Assembly (NCBI RefSeq): GCF_013385985.1
Contig: NZ_JACAOY010000006.1
Coordinates: 266,671 to 330,670, forward strand
Source of the DNA: Pseudomonas sp. B6002
GTDB lineage: Bacteria > Pseudomonadota > Gammaproteobacteria > Pseudomonadales > Pseudomonadaceae
DNA length: 64,000 nt
Direction of reading: 5' to 3'
Shown: in pieces, positions 17,088 to 26,059 of the stretch
Numbering within the stretch: the stretch's first letter is position 1
How the letters are laid out: every line of letters starts with the position of its first letter
Notes under the pieces: model-generated
Told to the model about the DNA's origin: nothing
The model's database searches: none
Seen by the model: only the letters and a program-made list of their open reading frames with translations
Position numbers and translations under genes: made by a program

Positions 17088-18523
17088 GCCTCGACAGGCA
17101 CCGGGATTTCTTTGGCGCCGGCGGGGCGAAAGCGCCGCAGGCCCTTGAGGTCGACGGCCCAGCGCAGGGCTTCGGTGGCTGACGGGCGCGGGCCATGGCT
17201 GATCGCCTGGGCCTCCTTGGTGAGGTTGGCGAGATACCCTTTTGCGCCGCCGCGCTCGCTCCAGTAGTGGGTGTGGCTGAGCCAGGAGCGGGCGAGCCAG
17301 CCTTTCCATTTACCCACGGTCACCGGCAAGTCCAGCACACCGGCGCCCATTACCGGGCTCACCGGGCCGCTGACAATGTCGCCAAACAAACCCAAGGGCG
17401 CCGGAAAGTAGAGGTTGGTCCAGCGCGTCACCGCAAAGGCGGCCGCGTGGTGCAGGTACTGCGGGGTGAACGGCTTTTGCCCGAGCATCACCGCCTGGCG
17501 CGCGTTGTAGCCGTAGCCCTTGGTGTCTTCGGTGGGCGGGCAGGCGGGGGCTTCGCGGCGTTCCATGCGCTGCTTGAAATCACTGACGCTACGGCCGAGC
17601 AACAGGCTGGCGTGGGCCATGGGGCTGCCGACCGTGACCAGGTCGGTGATGCGCCAGGGGTTGCCCAGGCTGCGCTGTTCGATGAACGCCTGGGCCTGCT
17701 GTTCGCGAAACCTGAAGAGGCTGCCCAGGCTGCCATCCAGTGCGGTGCCGGCAGCGTGCAGGGTTTCGTTGATCACCGGTTGCAGCGGCTCGTTGTCGGC
17801 GTATCGCTCAGCCAACTCGCGATTGCTGGGGATCACCTTGGTCAGTTGGTCGTGATGTTCATGCCACAGGTAGCCGACGATATCGTAGGCAATCACGCTG
17901 CCCAGGCTGTGGCCGACCACGATGATGCGGTCGTAGTCGCCCTTGTTGTGCAAGGCGCGCAACAACGCTACGCCGTCAGCGCGGATCTGTTCGCGCACCA
18001 CCACGTTCTGCGGGTTGGGGCTGAGGTAGCGGGCGGCGTCGCCCAGGTACGACAGGGCCGAGTAGCGCAGCCCCAGGCCGACGGCGCCCATCAGCAGCGG
18101 GACCAGGGCGAAAGGGTTGTCGTGGTGCTCGAACTTGCCCCAGGCGGTGGCCAGGGTACCGGTGGCCACCAGCAACAGGAACAGCATCACGGTCCAGCGC
18201 GTGGTGCGCCAGATCGGCACAATAGCGTCTGGAATGTCGCGGCGCGGGCGCTTGAAGATGTCCCACAGCCAACCCAGCAAGTGCCCGACCTTGGTGCCCT
18301 GCATCTTGTGGGCCCAGTAATATTCGTAGAAGTCGGTGGTGGTGCGTCCCGATGACTTCAACACGCGCAGGTCGAAATTGCGTGACAGCCGGTCCGGCTT
18401 GCTCCAGTAGAAGGGCGTGCCGTCGGGCGTGTCGGCGGGGATCATCGCTTCTACGAAGCCGCGCAAAGTGTCCATCGGGCGCTGTTCGCCGATGCCGTGG
18501 ATGACCACAACCGCTTGTTTCAT
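17084..18523 (-). CDS. Membrane-associated alpha/beta-hydrolase-like protein
   Basis: 479 residues. It opens KQAVVVIHGIGEQRPMDTLR, an oxyanion HG motif, and contains VGHSLGSVIAYDIVGYL, the nucleophile elbow of a lipase-type serine hydrolase. Two hydrophobic stretches (TVMLFLLLVATGTLATAWG, then LVPLLMGAVGLGL) between these motifs would anchor it in the membrane. Function unknown; lipase or esterase activity is plausible. The start at 18523 has AAGGAA upstream, while the longer frame reads non-conserved sequence. Confidence 0.75.
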   Translation of the reverse strand: MKQAVVVIHGIGEQRPMDTLRGFVEAMIPADTPDGTPFYWSKPDRLSRNFDLRVLKSSGRTTTDFYEYYWAHKMQGTKVGHLLGWLWDIFKRPRRDIPDAIVPIWRTTRWTVMLFLLLVATGTLATAWGKFEHHDNPFALVPLLMGAVGLGLRYSALSYLGDAARYLSPNPQNVVVREQIRADGVALLRALHNKGDYDRIIVVGHSLGSVIAYDIVGYLWHEHHDQLTKVIPSNRELAERYADNEPLQPVINETLHAAGTALDGSLGSLFRFREQQAQAFIEQRSLGNPWRITDLVTVGSPMAHASLLLGRSVSDFKQRMERREAPACPPTEDTKGYGYNARQAVMLGQKPFTPQYLHHAAAFAVTRWTNLYFPAPLGLFGDIVSGPVSPVMGAGVLDLPVTVGKWKGWLARSWLSHTHYWSERGGAKGYLANLTKEAQAISHGPRPSATEALRWAVDLKGLRRFRPAGAKEIPVPVEA

Positions 18524-18712
18524 GTGTTGATCATTCCTTGAAAACTCATTCCTTGAGAACCACGAGGGGCGGGGCGATTCGGCACTGTGGCCGATGGCCA
18601 TAATATTGCCATCAACGCCGCTATTCCCGCCAGGAATGCCCCCATAAAAACCCTGCATTGTCATTCTGGTCGTCGATCTCGTAGCGTGGGTTTCCAACCA
18701 AGGAGTTCCGCC

Positions 18713-19345
18713 ATGAGCCAAGCCCCGCTGCGCCTGTACGTTGATGCCCAATTCACCAGCCCCTACGCGATGTCGGTGTTTGTCACCTTGCTGGAAAAGG
18801 GCCTGGCGTTTGAAACGGTGACCCTGGACCTGGACGCCGCCCAGAACCAAGCGGCAGATTTTGCCCAGCTGTCCCTGACCCAGCGGGTGCCGACGCTTGA
18901 GGACGGCAACTTTGCGCTGTCGGAGTCGTCGGCGATATGCGAATACTTGGAAGAGGCCTATCCCGACGTGCCGGTGTACCCGGCCGACCTGCACCTGCGG
19001 GCGAGGGCGCGCCAGGTGCAGGCGTGGTTGCGCAGCGACTTGCTGCCGATTCGCCAGGAGCGTTCGACGCTGGTGGTGTTCTACGGGCAGACGATGCCAC
19101 CGCTGTCACCCGTGGCCCAGGCCGCCGCCCGCAAGTTGATCGCGGCGGCGCAGGCGCTGCTGGCGGGTAACCCCGAGCACCTGTTCGGCGAGTGGTCGAT
19201 TGCCGACGTGGACCTGGCGGTGATGCTCAACCGGCTGATCCTCAACGGCGACCCGGTGCCGGCCGAGTTGGTGGACTACGCCCGCCGCCAGTGGCAGCGG
19301 CCATCGGTGCAGGCCTGGGTCAACCTGCAACGGCCTGCACTGTAG
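18713..19345 (+). CDS. yfcF: YfcF-type glutathione S-transferase
   Basis: 210 residues. N-terminal thioredoxin-like domain (LRLYVDAQFTSPYAMSVFV; RVPTLEDG; SESSAICEYLEE, the last being the glutathione gamma-Glu contact) and an all-helical C-terminal domain (RARARQVQAWLRSDLLPIR, FGEWSIADVDLA). Closely resembles E. coli YfcF, which has glutathione-dependent peroxidase activity. AAGGAG lies 8 bases before ATG 18713. Confidence 0.85.
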   Translation: MSQAPLRLYVDAQFTSPYAMSVFVTLLEKGLAFETVTLDLDAAQNQAADFAQLSLTQRVPTLEDGNFALSESSAICEYLEEAYPDVPVYPADLHLRARARQVQAWLRSDLLPIRQERSTLVVFYGQTMPPLSPVAQAAARKLIAAAQALLAGNPEHLFGEWSIADVDLAVMLNRLILNGDPVPAELVDYARRQWQRPSVQAWVNLQRPAL

Positions 19346-19348
19346 CGG

Positions 19349-19594
19349 TCACAGCCATTCCTGGGCCACGCGGCGGTCCAGGTCTTCCCAGTCGGCCATG
19401 CCCAATACCCGCGTGGTGTTCAAGCCACGCAGGTAGCCGCGCAGTTGTTGAGCGCTGACGAAGGCCTGGTCGGCGTCGGCGGTTTCGTCCTGCAGCACGG
19501 CTTCATAGTCGACCAGGTAATCGGCGACCCGCTCACGAAACTCCGGCAAGACGGCTTCGCGGATACGGTCGAAGGTTTTCTGGTGAGGCTTCAT
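19349..19594 (-). CDS. Conserved hypothetical protein (81 aa)
   Basis: 81 residues, soluble and acidic with predicted helices (KTFDRIREAVLPEFRERVAD). No recognised motif. It converges on the yfcF-like gene with a 3-bp gap. Codon use matches its neighbours, so it is likely real. Confidence 0.65.
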   Translation of the reverse strand: MKPHQKTFDRIREAVLPEFRERVADYLVDYEAVLQDETADADQAFVSAQQLRGYLRGLNTTRVLGMADWEDLDRRVAQEWL

Positions 19595-19737
19595 GGCGGA
19601 TCCTTATCGTTATAGTGAGGTCGGGCTACGCGACACTATCGGTTCAAATGATAGTCACCATCAAGGATCGCAAGTTCTGTTTTTACGCCATTAGTGGACA
19701 ATTGCCCCATCGAGACGCCGCTCAAGGAGATCGCGCG

Positions 19738-20382
19738 ATGAGGACTTTTATCCAACTGGGTTTGATGATGCTGATGGTGAGTGCCGTGGTGCTGACCAAC
19801 CCGGCGATTGCCGATGATCTGCGTACAGGCCATTTGCTACCGATCGACGGTAGCGTAGACTCCCTGCAACGCGCGCAGTCGGTGGGTGTGTTGTACACCG
19901 AAAACACCCGCGACAACCTCAGCTACCTTGAGCGTTACCACACCATGGCCTTGAACGGCGCCAAGGATGCCCTCGATGGGCGCATCCGCCAGGCGTTCGT
20001 CAACAGCTCCGACCCGGAACTGGCCATTGATTGGTTGATGAGCTCGCTGCAGGGCACTTTTCTCTCGGTGACTGTCTATAGCAGCCTCGATGAACTGGTG
20101 CAGGCTCATCCCGATGTGGTGGTGATGCTCGATACCCATAACCAACTGTTGACCCAGCGTAACGATCAGGTCGAGGCGCGTTTTGTTGCACGGTTCTATG
20201 ACGCGAACCTGCAATACATCGCCAAGGCCGAAGGTTCGGTGCGCAAACAGGTACCGTCGGTGTGGGTGCATGACAAGGCGGCGCCCGAGATTGCCGCCCA
20301 GATCGAGCAGCAGCGTGACGTACAACTCGATGCCTTGAAACAGTTTGATGCGTCGCTCAAAGCCCTGGTCCGCGCCGGCTGA
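19738..20382 (+). CDS. Secreted protein of unknown function
   Basis: 214 residues with a signal peptide (MRTFIQLGLMMLMVSAVVLT, cleaved near AIA-DD). The mature part has predicted alternating alpha/beta structure, no cysteines and a conserved-looking VVVMLDTHNQLLTQR segment. CAAGGAGA precedes ATG 19738. Probably periplasmic, and followed 35 bp later by a lipoprotein gene on the same strand that may share its transcript. I do not recognise the family. Confidence 0.7.
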   Translation: MRTFIQLGLMMLMVSAVVLTNPAIADDLRTGHLLPIDGSVDSLQRAQSVGVLYTENTRDNLSYLERYHTMALNGAKDALDGRIRQAFVNSSDPELAIDWLMSSLQGTFLSVTVYSSLDELVQAHPDVVVMLDTHNQLLTQRNDQVEARFVARFYDANLQYIAKAEGSVRKQVPSVWVHDKAAPEIAAQIEQQRDVQLDALKQFDASLKALVRAG

Positions 20383-20417
20383 TGCGACCGACACTTTTTA
20401 TCTATTCAGGATGCTCT

Positions 20418-20759
20418 ATGCGCTCTTTTTTCGTCCCGGCCATGGCCTTTGCTTCATTGTTGCTGGCCGGTTGTGTGTCTGCCCCGAATGCTCCAACCCT
20501 GACCCTGCAGTCGACCAAGACCCCCGAAGGTTACCTGCAGTGCGTGCTGCCCAAGCTTGAAAAGCACGGCATCACCTCCACCGTGACCCAGAACTCGCGC
20601 CACGCCAAAGTGGTGCTCACCAGCAAATTTGCCGCGGATGACGTGCTGGAAGCGTACAAGTCCCAGGACGGCACCAAGGTGTTCCTGTACGAGCGCAAGC
20701 CGCTGGCGTCGACCATCACGCCGTCGCGCCTGGAGCAGGTCGCACAAGACTGCAAATAG
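20418..20759 (+). CDS. Small lipoprotein of unknown function
   Basis: 113 residues. MRSFFVPAMAFASLLLAGC ends in a lipobox (LLAGC), so Cys19 should be lipidated. The mature part is short with a lone second and third Cys (QCVLPK, AQDCK) that could pair. Second gene of a likely two-gene unit with the secreted protein upstream. Confidence 0.7.
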   Translation: MRSFFVPAMAFASLLLAGCVSAPNAPTLTLQSTKTPEGYLQCVLPKLEKHGITSTVTQNSRHAKVVLTSKFAADDVLEAYKSQDGTKVFLYERKPLASTITPSRLEQVAQDCK

Positions 20760-20781
20760 TCTCAGGCAACACACATACCAA

Positions 20782-20872
20782 TGTGGGAGGGGGCTTGCCC
20801 CCGAAAGCGGAGTGTCAGCCAATGAATAAGGTGGCTGATACACCGCAATCGGGGGCAAGCCCCCTCCCACAG
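20782..20872. repeat. REPIN, class C
   Basis: TGTGGGAGGGGGCTTGCCCC at the left pairs with GGGGCAAGCCCCCTCCCACA at the right, about 91 bp overall. The only element of this arm type in the window. Lies between the lipoprotein and the convergent creatininase gene. Confidence 0.85.
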
Positions 20873-20889
20873 TTTGGTTTGATACAAGG

Positions 20890-21636
20890 CTAGGGCTTGG
20901 CTTCGTGGCTGAAGGTATTCACGGTCTTGATCAGCCCTTGCGCAGCCAGCGCCACCAACTCACCGCCTTTTTCCACCGTCGCCAACGCCGGGTCCGAGCC
21001 CATGCGCCCGTCGGGGAAGCGTGCGCGAAAGTCCAGCGCTTCGCGAATCGGCCCGGTGTTGGCGATCTGCGGTGAATACTCGGCGGTCTTGATCGACTCC
21101 GGGTAAGCCCATTGCGTCACCGCGATTTCCGACGGGGTGGCATGGCTGCCGTGGCCTACCGGGAACTGGCGCTGGGCCAGGTCGTTGACGCCTTCCAGGT
21201 CCCACCAGTTCACCAGCTTGAGCGCGAAGCCGGCCGGGCGACGGGCGAAACTCGCTTCGGCGTACAGTTCGGAAAACGCCGCCTCGATCGTGGCGATATT
21301 GCCGCCGTGGCCATTCAGAAACAGGATCTTCTCGAAACCATGCCCGGCCAGCGAGCGCACCCAGTCGCCAATCGCGGCGATAAAGGTGGAAGGGCGCAGG
21401 GAAATGGTGCCGGGGAAGCCCAGGTGGTGCTGGGCCATGCCGATGTTGAAGGTCGGCGCGATCAGGAGGTCGGCGTTGTTCTGCGCCTCATGGGCGATGA
21501 TTTCCGGGCACATCCAGTCGGTGCCCAGCAGGCCGGTCGGGCCGTGTTGTTCGTTGGACCCGATGGGCACCACCACCGTGCGGCTACGTTCCAGAAACTG
21601 CCCGATCTCGATCCAGGTGGATTTATGTAGAAGCAT
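20890..21636 (-). CDS. Creatininase-family protein (creatinine amidohydrolase-like)
   Basis: 248 residues. Metal-site motifs of the family are present: VPIGSNEQHGPTGLLGTDW (Glu/His/Asp ligands) and FLNGHGGN. Creatininases open cyclic amides with a two-metal centre; relatives act on formamides and on cofactor intermediates (FAPy deformylase, MftE). No creatine-pathway neighbours are visible, so the substrate is unknown. Confidence 0.85.
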   Translation of the reverse strand: MLLHKSTWIEIGQFLERSRTVVVPIGSNEQHGPTGLLGTDWMCPEIIAHEAQNNADLLIAPTFNIGMAQHHLGFPGTISLRPSTFIAAIGDWVRSLAGHGFEKILFLNGHGGNIATIEAAFSELYAEASFARRPAGFALKLVNWWDLEGVNDLAQRQFPVGHGSHATPSEIAVTQWAYPESIKTAEYSPQIANTGPIREALDFRARFPDGRMGSDPALATVEKGGELVALAAQGLIKTVNTFSHEAKP

Positions 21637-21666
21637 TCGACGCTCTCTTTTAGCTATGGGGACAGG

Positions 21667-22395
21667 CTATCCACCACGGATTGTACGACTACTCGCCACC
21701 TGTTGGGGCTTGCAGTTGAGATAGGTCGAAGACTTCAGCCAGCGCTGGTCCGGGTACCACGAAAACATGAACTGCCCATCCTTGAGCTTGTCCACCACCT
21801 GGCGGGCCACCTGCGGGCGCACGGCCGGGCAACCCTGGCTGCGGCCGATACGGCCTTCGCGCTTGCTCCAGGCCGGGTTGACGTAGTCGGCGGCGTGAAT
21901 CACCAGGGCGCGGTCGCGGGCCTGGTCATTGAAGCCCGGCTCAAGGCCATCCATGCGCAGCGAATACCCATGGGTGCCCAGGTAACTTTCCTGGGTGCGG
22001 AACAAGCCCAGGCTGGATTGGTGGCTGCCTTCGCGGTTGGAGAACTGGGTGGCGAAATTTTCCCCGGATTTGGCGCCGTGGGCCACCAGGTCGCGCAGTA
22101 CGAGGGTCTTCTTGCGCAAATCGAAGATCCACAGGCGACGGGCGGTCGAGGGCTGGGAGTAGTCAATGACGGCGAGGCGCTCGGAACGTTCCTCGCCGTT
22201 ATTGACCGCGCACTGCACCGCGCTCAGGGCGCTTTTAAGCACAGTGGGATTGAGTTCTGGAGCCGAGCGCGCGAGGCTGCTATACAAGGTAGGAGGGTTG
22301 CCATTGGCGGCGAGCGCAGAATTGCTCAATACAGCCAGGCCCATGGAAATCAGACCCAGGGTGATCGGGCCTAACCGGTACATAAAAGTCAGCAT
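21667..22395 (-). CDS. YkuD_2-type murein L,D-transpeptidase-like protein
   Basis: 242 residues. Signal sequence (FMYRLGPITLGLISMGLAVL to about ALA), then a YkuD_2-like catalytic domain with LVIHAADYV and GRSQGCPAV, giving the His and Cys of the L,D-transpeptidase active site. Predicted periplasmic enzyme acting on peptidoglycan cross-links. ATG 22395 is chosen with a GGGGGAT stretch upstream; ATG 22383 is possible. Its start lies only 40 bp from the divergent YcbB-like gene. Confidence 0.82.
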   Translation of the reverse strand: MLTFMYRLGPITLGLISMGLAVLSNSALAANGNPPTLYSSLARSAPELNPTVLKSALSAVQCAVNNGEERSERLAVIDYSQPSTARRLWIFDLRKKTLVLRDLVAHGAKSGENFATQFSNREGSHQSSLGLFRTQESYLGTHGYSLRMDGLEPGFNDQARDRALVIHAADYVNPAWSKREGRIGRSQGCPAVRPQVARQVVDKLKDGQFMFSWYPDQRWLKSSTYLNCKPQQVASSRTIRGG

Positions 22396-22435
22396 CTGCA
22401 GTACATCCCCCCGCTGCGGATTGGAGTGAAGCCAA

Positions 22436-24016
22436 GTGTTCAAAAAACACGCATGTTACTTGAGCATTTGCCTGCTCGTTGCACCACTGGTCGCGACAGC
22501 CGATGAGGTGCCCCTGGCCGCCGTGCCCGTGCTTTCTCTCAGCCCGGTGCAACAGGCCCTCGCTCAGTTAGCCAGCGTTTGCCCCGACCTCGCCCCCCAC
22601 ATCGACCCGGCCGCCCAGTTGCGGCTGCAAGCGTTCTATCAGCAGCAGGGCGATACGCCGTTGTGGTCCGAGGCTGAGCGCCGCCAAGCGCTGAATGCTC
22701 AGTTGCTGATGCTGGCGGATGACGGCCTGGACCCCACCCACTATAGCCTGCCTGCGGCGGATGCCACGGCCAACGTGCTGTGCACCGATATCAGCACCAG
22801 CCAGCAGTACCTGCAAGCCTTGCAGGATTTGCACTACGGGCGTCTCCAGCAATCGCGTTTCGAGCCGTTGTGGCATTCCCAACCACCGGCCCGCGACGCC
22901 AACACTGAAGTGCTCGCATTCGCCGCCACGGGCCTGCAAGACATGGCGCAAGCCTTCGACCAGGCGCGCCCCAGCGCCGATTTGTATCGCAGTTTGCGCA
23001 ATGCCTATTCCGCCGTGCGTCTGCAGCCCTTGCCGCATTGGGACCCGGTAGCCACCGGCCCATTGCTGCGTCCCGGCATGGAAGACCCCCGCGTGCCGGA
23101 ACTGGCACGGCGTCTGATCAGTGGCGGCTACCTGGCCAAGGCACCGAGCGGCAAGCAATACCGCGACGATCTGGTCAAGGCGGTCAAGGCGTTCCAGCTC
23201 AGCCACTCGTTGCAAGCTGATGGTGTGATCGGCACCGGCACCGTGGCCGAACTCAATATCAGCCCGGCGATTCGCCGCGACCAGTTGCGTATCAACCTCG
23301 AACGTTTCCGCTGGCTGGCCCAGGACCTGGAGCCTGAAGGAGTGGTGGTTAACGTCGCCGCGGCGCAACTGAGCGTCTACCAGAGCGGCATTCCCGTGTG
23401 GCAGACCCGCCTGCAAGTCGGCCGCGCCGAACGCCAGACGCCGCTGCTCAAGTCGCGCATCACCCGGCTGACCCTCAACCCTACCTGGACCATCCCGCCC
23501 ACCATCATGCGCGAGGACAAACTCCCGGCCATCCGCCTCAACCCCGAATACCTGCGCCAGCAAAACCTGCAGGTGCTCGACGCCCAGGGCCATGCGCTGG
23601 CGCCGGACCAGGTGGACTGGTCCCGGCCCGGCAACATCCTCCTGCGCCAGGAGGCCGGCCCGCGCAACCCGCTGGGCAAGATCGTGATGCGCTTTCCCAA
23701 CCCGTATTCGGTGTACCTGCACGACACCCCCAGCCAGCCGCTGTTTACCAAAGGGCCACGGGCGTTCAGTTCAGGCTGCGTGCGGGTTGAACAGCCACTG
23801 ATGCTGCGCGACCTGCTGGTAAGCCCGGCCGAACGCACGCGCACCGATGAACTGCTGGCCACCGGCCTGACCCACGAATTCCGGCTGGCCACGCCAGTGC
23901 CAGTGTTGCTGGGGTACTGGACGGTGGAGGTCAATCGCGACGGCGGGCTGGTCTACGCACCCGACATCTACGGACGCGACCCCGTGCTGATCAAGGCCAT
24001 GGGCACGGTGCTCTAA
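22436..24016 (+). CDS. YcbB/LdtD-family L,D-transpeptidase
   Basis: 526 residues starting at GTG with GGAG 9 bases upstream. Signal peptide to about residue 22, an N-terminal scaffold domain, a PGRP/PG-binding_1 repeat (DLVKAVKAFQLSHSLQADGV) and a C-terminal YkuD domain with YLHDTPSQPLF and FSSGCVRVEQP (catalytic His and Cys). Forms 3-3 (mDAP-mDAP) cross-links in the periplasm and can support beta-lactam-tolerant growth. Divergent from another L,D-transpeptidase-like gene. Confidence 0.92.
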   Translation: MFKKHACYLSICLLVAPLVATADEVPLAAVPVLSLSPVQQALAQLASVCPDLAPHIDPAAQLRLQAFYQQQGDTPLWSEAERRQALNAQLLMLADDGLDPTHYSLPAADATANVLCTDISTSQQYLQALQDLHYGRLQQSRFEPLWHSQPPARDANTEVLAFAATGLQDMAQAFDQARPSADLYRSLRNAYSAVRLQPLPHWDPVATGPLLRPGMEDPRVPELARRLISGGYLAKAPSGKQYRDDLVKAVKAFQLSHSLQADGVIGTGTVAELNISPAIRRDQLRINLERFRWLAQDLEPEGVVVNVAAAQLSVYQSGIPVWQTRLQVGRAERQTPLLKSRITRLTLNPTWTIPPTIMREDKLPAIRLNPEYLRQQNLQVLDAQGHALAPDQVDWSRPGNILLRQEAGPRNPLGKIVMRFPNPYSVYLHDTPSQPLFTKGPRAFSSGCVRVEQPLMLRDLLVSPAERTRTDELLATGLTHEFRLATPVPVLLGYWTVEVNRDGGLVYAPDIYGRDPVLIKAMGTVL

Positions 24017-24034
24017 CGTCACCCTAACGCCGTC

Positions 24035-24125
24035 TGTAGTGAGCGGGCTTGCCCCGCGCGGCGGCGTGTCAGGTACGTCATGTGTATCTGACACACCGCG
24101 GCGCGGGGCAAGCCCGCTCACTACA
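24035..24125. repeat. REPIN, class A
   Basis: TGTAGTGAGCGGGCTTGCCC pairs with GGGCAAGCCCGCTCACTACA across 91 bp. The right arm contains the stop codon of the alginate-lyase-family gene on the minus strand (TAG at 24121-24123). Confidence 0.88.
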
Positions 24126-25146
24126 AATAGCAGGCGTTGATCCAATCGGCCGGGTGTTCGGCCAGTTGTTTGGCCACGGGGAGGTAACGCGTATCCAACT
24201 GCGCCGCCAACCAGAAGAGCGTGGCGCTGCTCTTGGGCTGCCAGATGCCGGCGTACCCGGCCTCGCCGACCTTGGCGCGGTCTTTGTCGAATTGCACGTG
24301 GGTATGCACGAACTCTTCGTGGCTGCGTTGCCCGGTGGCATAGGGCACGAGCCAATCCAGCGCGGCGCCCAGTGATGCGCCATTGGCGCCAAGCCTCAGC
24401 CAGTCGCCGCCGTACGGCTTGGCCGCCAGCGCAGCCTGCACCAAAGGCTCCAGGTCGTAGACCACGTAATGCAAGGCGTCGCGGTCCTGAAAGTCCGTCA
24501 CCGAACCGTCAGGCAGCACGTTATCGGCAATCTGCTGTTTGAACAGTTGATGGGCCTGCTCCAGCATCGCCCGGTCACCCAGCGCGGCAGCGGCCACGGT
24601 CACCAACTTGACGCGATGGCTCTGCCAGTTGTTGGTCTGGGTGCCTTTTTTCTGCCCGTGAAACTGCTGGATATGCGCGATGTAGCCGTTGCCCAGGCGG
24701 CTGATCAACTGCCGCGTAGCCTCACGGGTTTGTGGGCGCAGGTGGTCGGCCGTCAGCGCGTAGGCATTGATCAGCATATCGAGGTTGGTTTCGTCGATCG
24801 GGTTGAAGTCCGGCTGGTACACCTCGGCCCAGGCGGCGAGGTAGTCATCGACCTGCTTGAGGTAACGCGCATCGCCGCTCAAGCGCCAGGCCAGGGCCGC
24901 TTGGCGCAGGATCGGCCAGTCTTTTTCCGCTGCGATGCTCTGCTCGCGAATCCCTTGATGGGGCAGGGTGCCTTCGGTGTGCAGGTGGGCCAGCGGGTGA
25001 GGCTGGTCGCCCAGATGGCGTTCGGCGGCGGCCAGCAGGGCTTTGTTCGTCGGGTTGGTGGCGGTGGGCTGGCACAGGTCGGCGGCCAAGGCGGCGTGGG
25101 ACATCGCGGCCAGCACGGCCGCCAGGGCAAAGGCGATTTTGTTCAT
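24121..25146 (-). CDS. Alginate-lyase-family (PF05426-like) polysaccharide lyase
   Basis: 341 residues with a signal peptide (MNKIAFALAAVLAAMSHAAL). The alpha/alpha-toroid fold motifs are visible: DWPILRQAALAWRLSGDARY, INAYALTADHLRP, and TQTNNWQSHRVKL, the NNW/H segment of the active site. Likely a periplasmic or secreted lyase on an uronate polymer; not AlgL in the alginate operon. Its stop codon lies inside a REPIN arm, so the last residues (NACYL) are partly encoded next to the repeat. ATG 25146 is the only start followed by a signal peptide. Confidence 0.8.
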   Translation of the reverse strand: MNKIAFALAAVLAAMSHAALAADLCQPTATNPTNKALLAAAERHLGDQPHPLAHLHTEGTLPHQGIREQSIAAEKDWPILRQAALAWRLSGDARYLKQVDDYLAAWAEVYQPDFNPIDETNLDMLINAYALTADHLRPQTREATRQLISRLGNGYIAHIQQFHGQKKGTQTNNWQSHRVKLVTVAAAALGDRAMLEQAHQLFKQQIADNVLPDGSVTDFQDRDALHYVVYDLEPLVQAALAAKPYGGDWLRLGANGASLGAALDWLVPYATGQRSHEEFVHTHVQFDKDRAKVGEAGYAGIWQPKSSATLFWLAAQLDTRYLPVAKQLAEHPADWINACYL

Positions 25147-25255
25147 GAAGAGCTCGGCAGGATTGGCACGCAAACACGCTAGCACGCGACCGAATCCGCC
25201 TGGATGAAACTGCCGTATGCTTAGGCTCCCGTTCAGCTCGCCCACAGGAGCGCCC

Positions 25256-26059
25256 ATGACCTTGCCGTTTGTGAAGATGCACGCCCATGGCGACGACTTC
25301 ATCATTATCGACCGCCGTGGCCAGGCCGACCCCATCACCGCGCAGGTCGCGCGCACGCTCGGCGACCGCCACACCGGCATCGGTTTCAACCAGTTGGCCG
25401 TGGTGCTCGACTGCGACGACGCCGCTGCGCGCATCAAGTTCTGGAACCCCAACGGTACGCCCCTGGCCACCTGCGGCAGCGCCACCCGCGGTGTGGCCGA
25501 CCGCCTGATGCGCGAAGCCGGCACCGACACCATCGTATTGCGCACCGACCGTGGCCTGCTGACCTGCGAACGTGCCAGCGGGCAGTGCGTCTCGGTGGAC
25601 ATGGGCCAGCCCTCCCTGGACTGGGCAGCCATCCCCTTGGCCGAAGCGCTGGACACTCGCGTGTTACCCATCGAGGGCAACCCGGCCGCGTGCAGCATGG
25701 GTAACCCACACCTCACGTTTTTTGTGGAAGACATCCACGCGGTCGACGTCGCGGCACTTGGTCCGGCGTTGGAAACTCACCCGTTGTTCCCGGCCAAGAC
25801 CAACGTGCATTTCGTGCAGGTGCTCGACCGTGGCCGCATCCGCCTGCGCATCTGGGAACGTGGCGGCGGCGTGCCGCTGGGCTCGGGGTCGTGCTGCTGC
25901 GGGGCGGTGGTCAACGGCATCCGCCGTGGGTTGCTGGACGACCGCGTCGAGGTGCAGTGCGACGGCGGCAGCGTGACCGTGCAATGGGACGGGCAGGGCG
26001 GCGTGGTGTTGACCGGCCGCGTTGAGCCGATCATGCAGGGTACGGCCTGCGGTTTCTAG
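25256..26059 (+). CDS. Divergent DapF-like epimerase/racemase paralogue
   Basis: 267 residues with AGGAG 6 bases before ATG 25256. The DapF two-lobe fold is clear (KMHAHGDDFIIID, RHTGIGFNQL, MGNPHLTFFV, RIRLRIWERGGGVP, VVNGIRRGLL). Key residues differ from canonical diaminopimelate epimerase: GNDF is GDDF, GFDQ is GFNQ, CGNG is CGSA, GET is GVP, and the second catalytic Cys of ACGSG aligns with Ser210 (LGSGSCCC). Cys73 is kept. It is probably not the housekeeping DapF and may act on another amino acid or have another function. Its 3' end overlaps the convergent kinase gene by 4 bp. Confidence 0.82.
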   Translation: MTLPFVKMHAHGDDFIIIDRRGQADPITAQVARTLGDRHTGIGFNQLAVVLDCDDAAARIKFWNPNGTPLATCGSATRGVADRLMREAGTDTIVLRTDRGLLTCERASGQCVSVDMGQPSLDWAAIPLAEALDTRVLPIEGNPAACSMGNPHLTFFVEDIHAVDVAALGPALETHPLFPAKTNVHFVQVLDRGRIRLRIWERGGGVPLGSGSCCCGAVVNGIRRGLLDDRVEVQCDGGSVTVQWDGQGGVVLTGRVEPIMQGTACGF

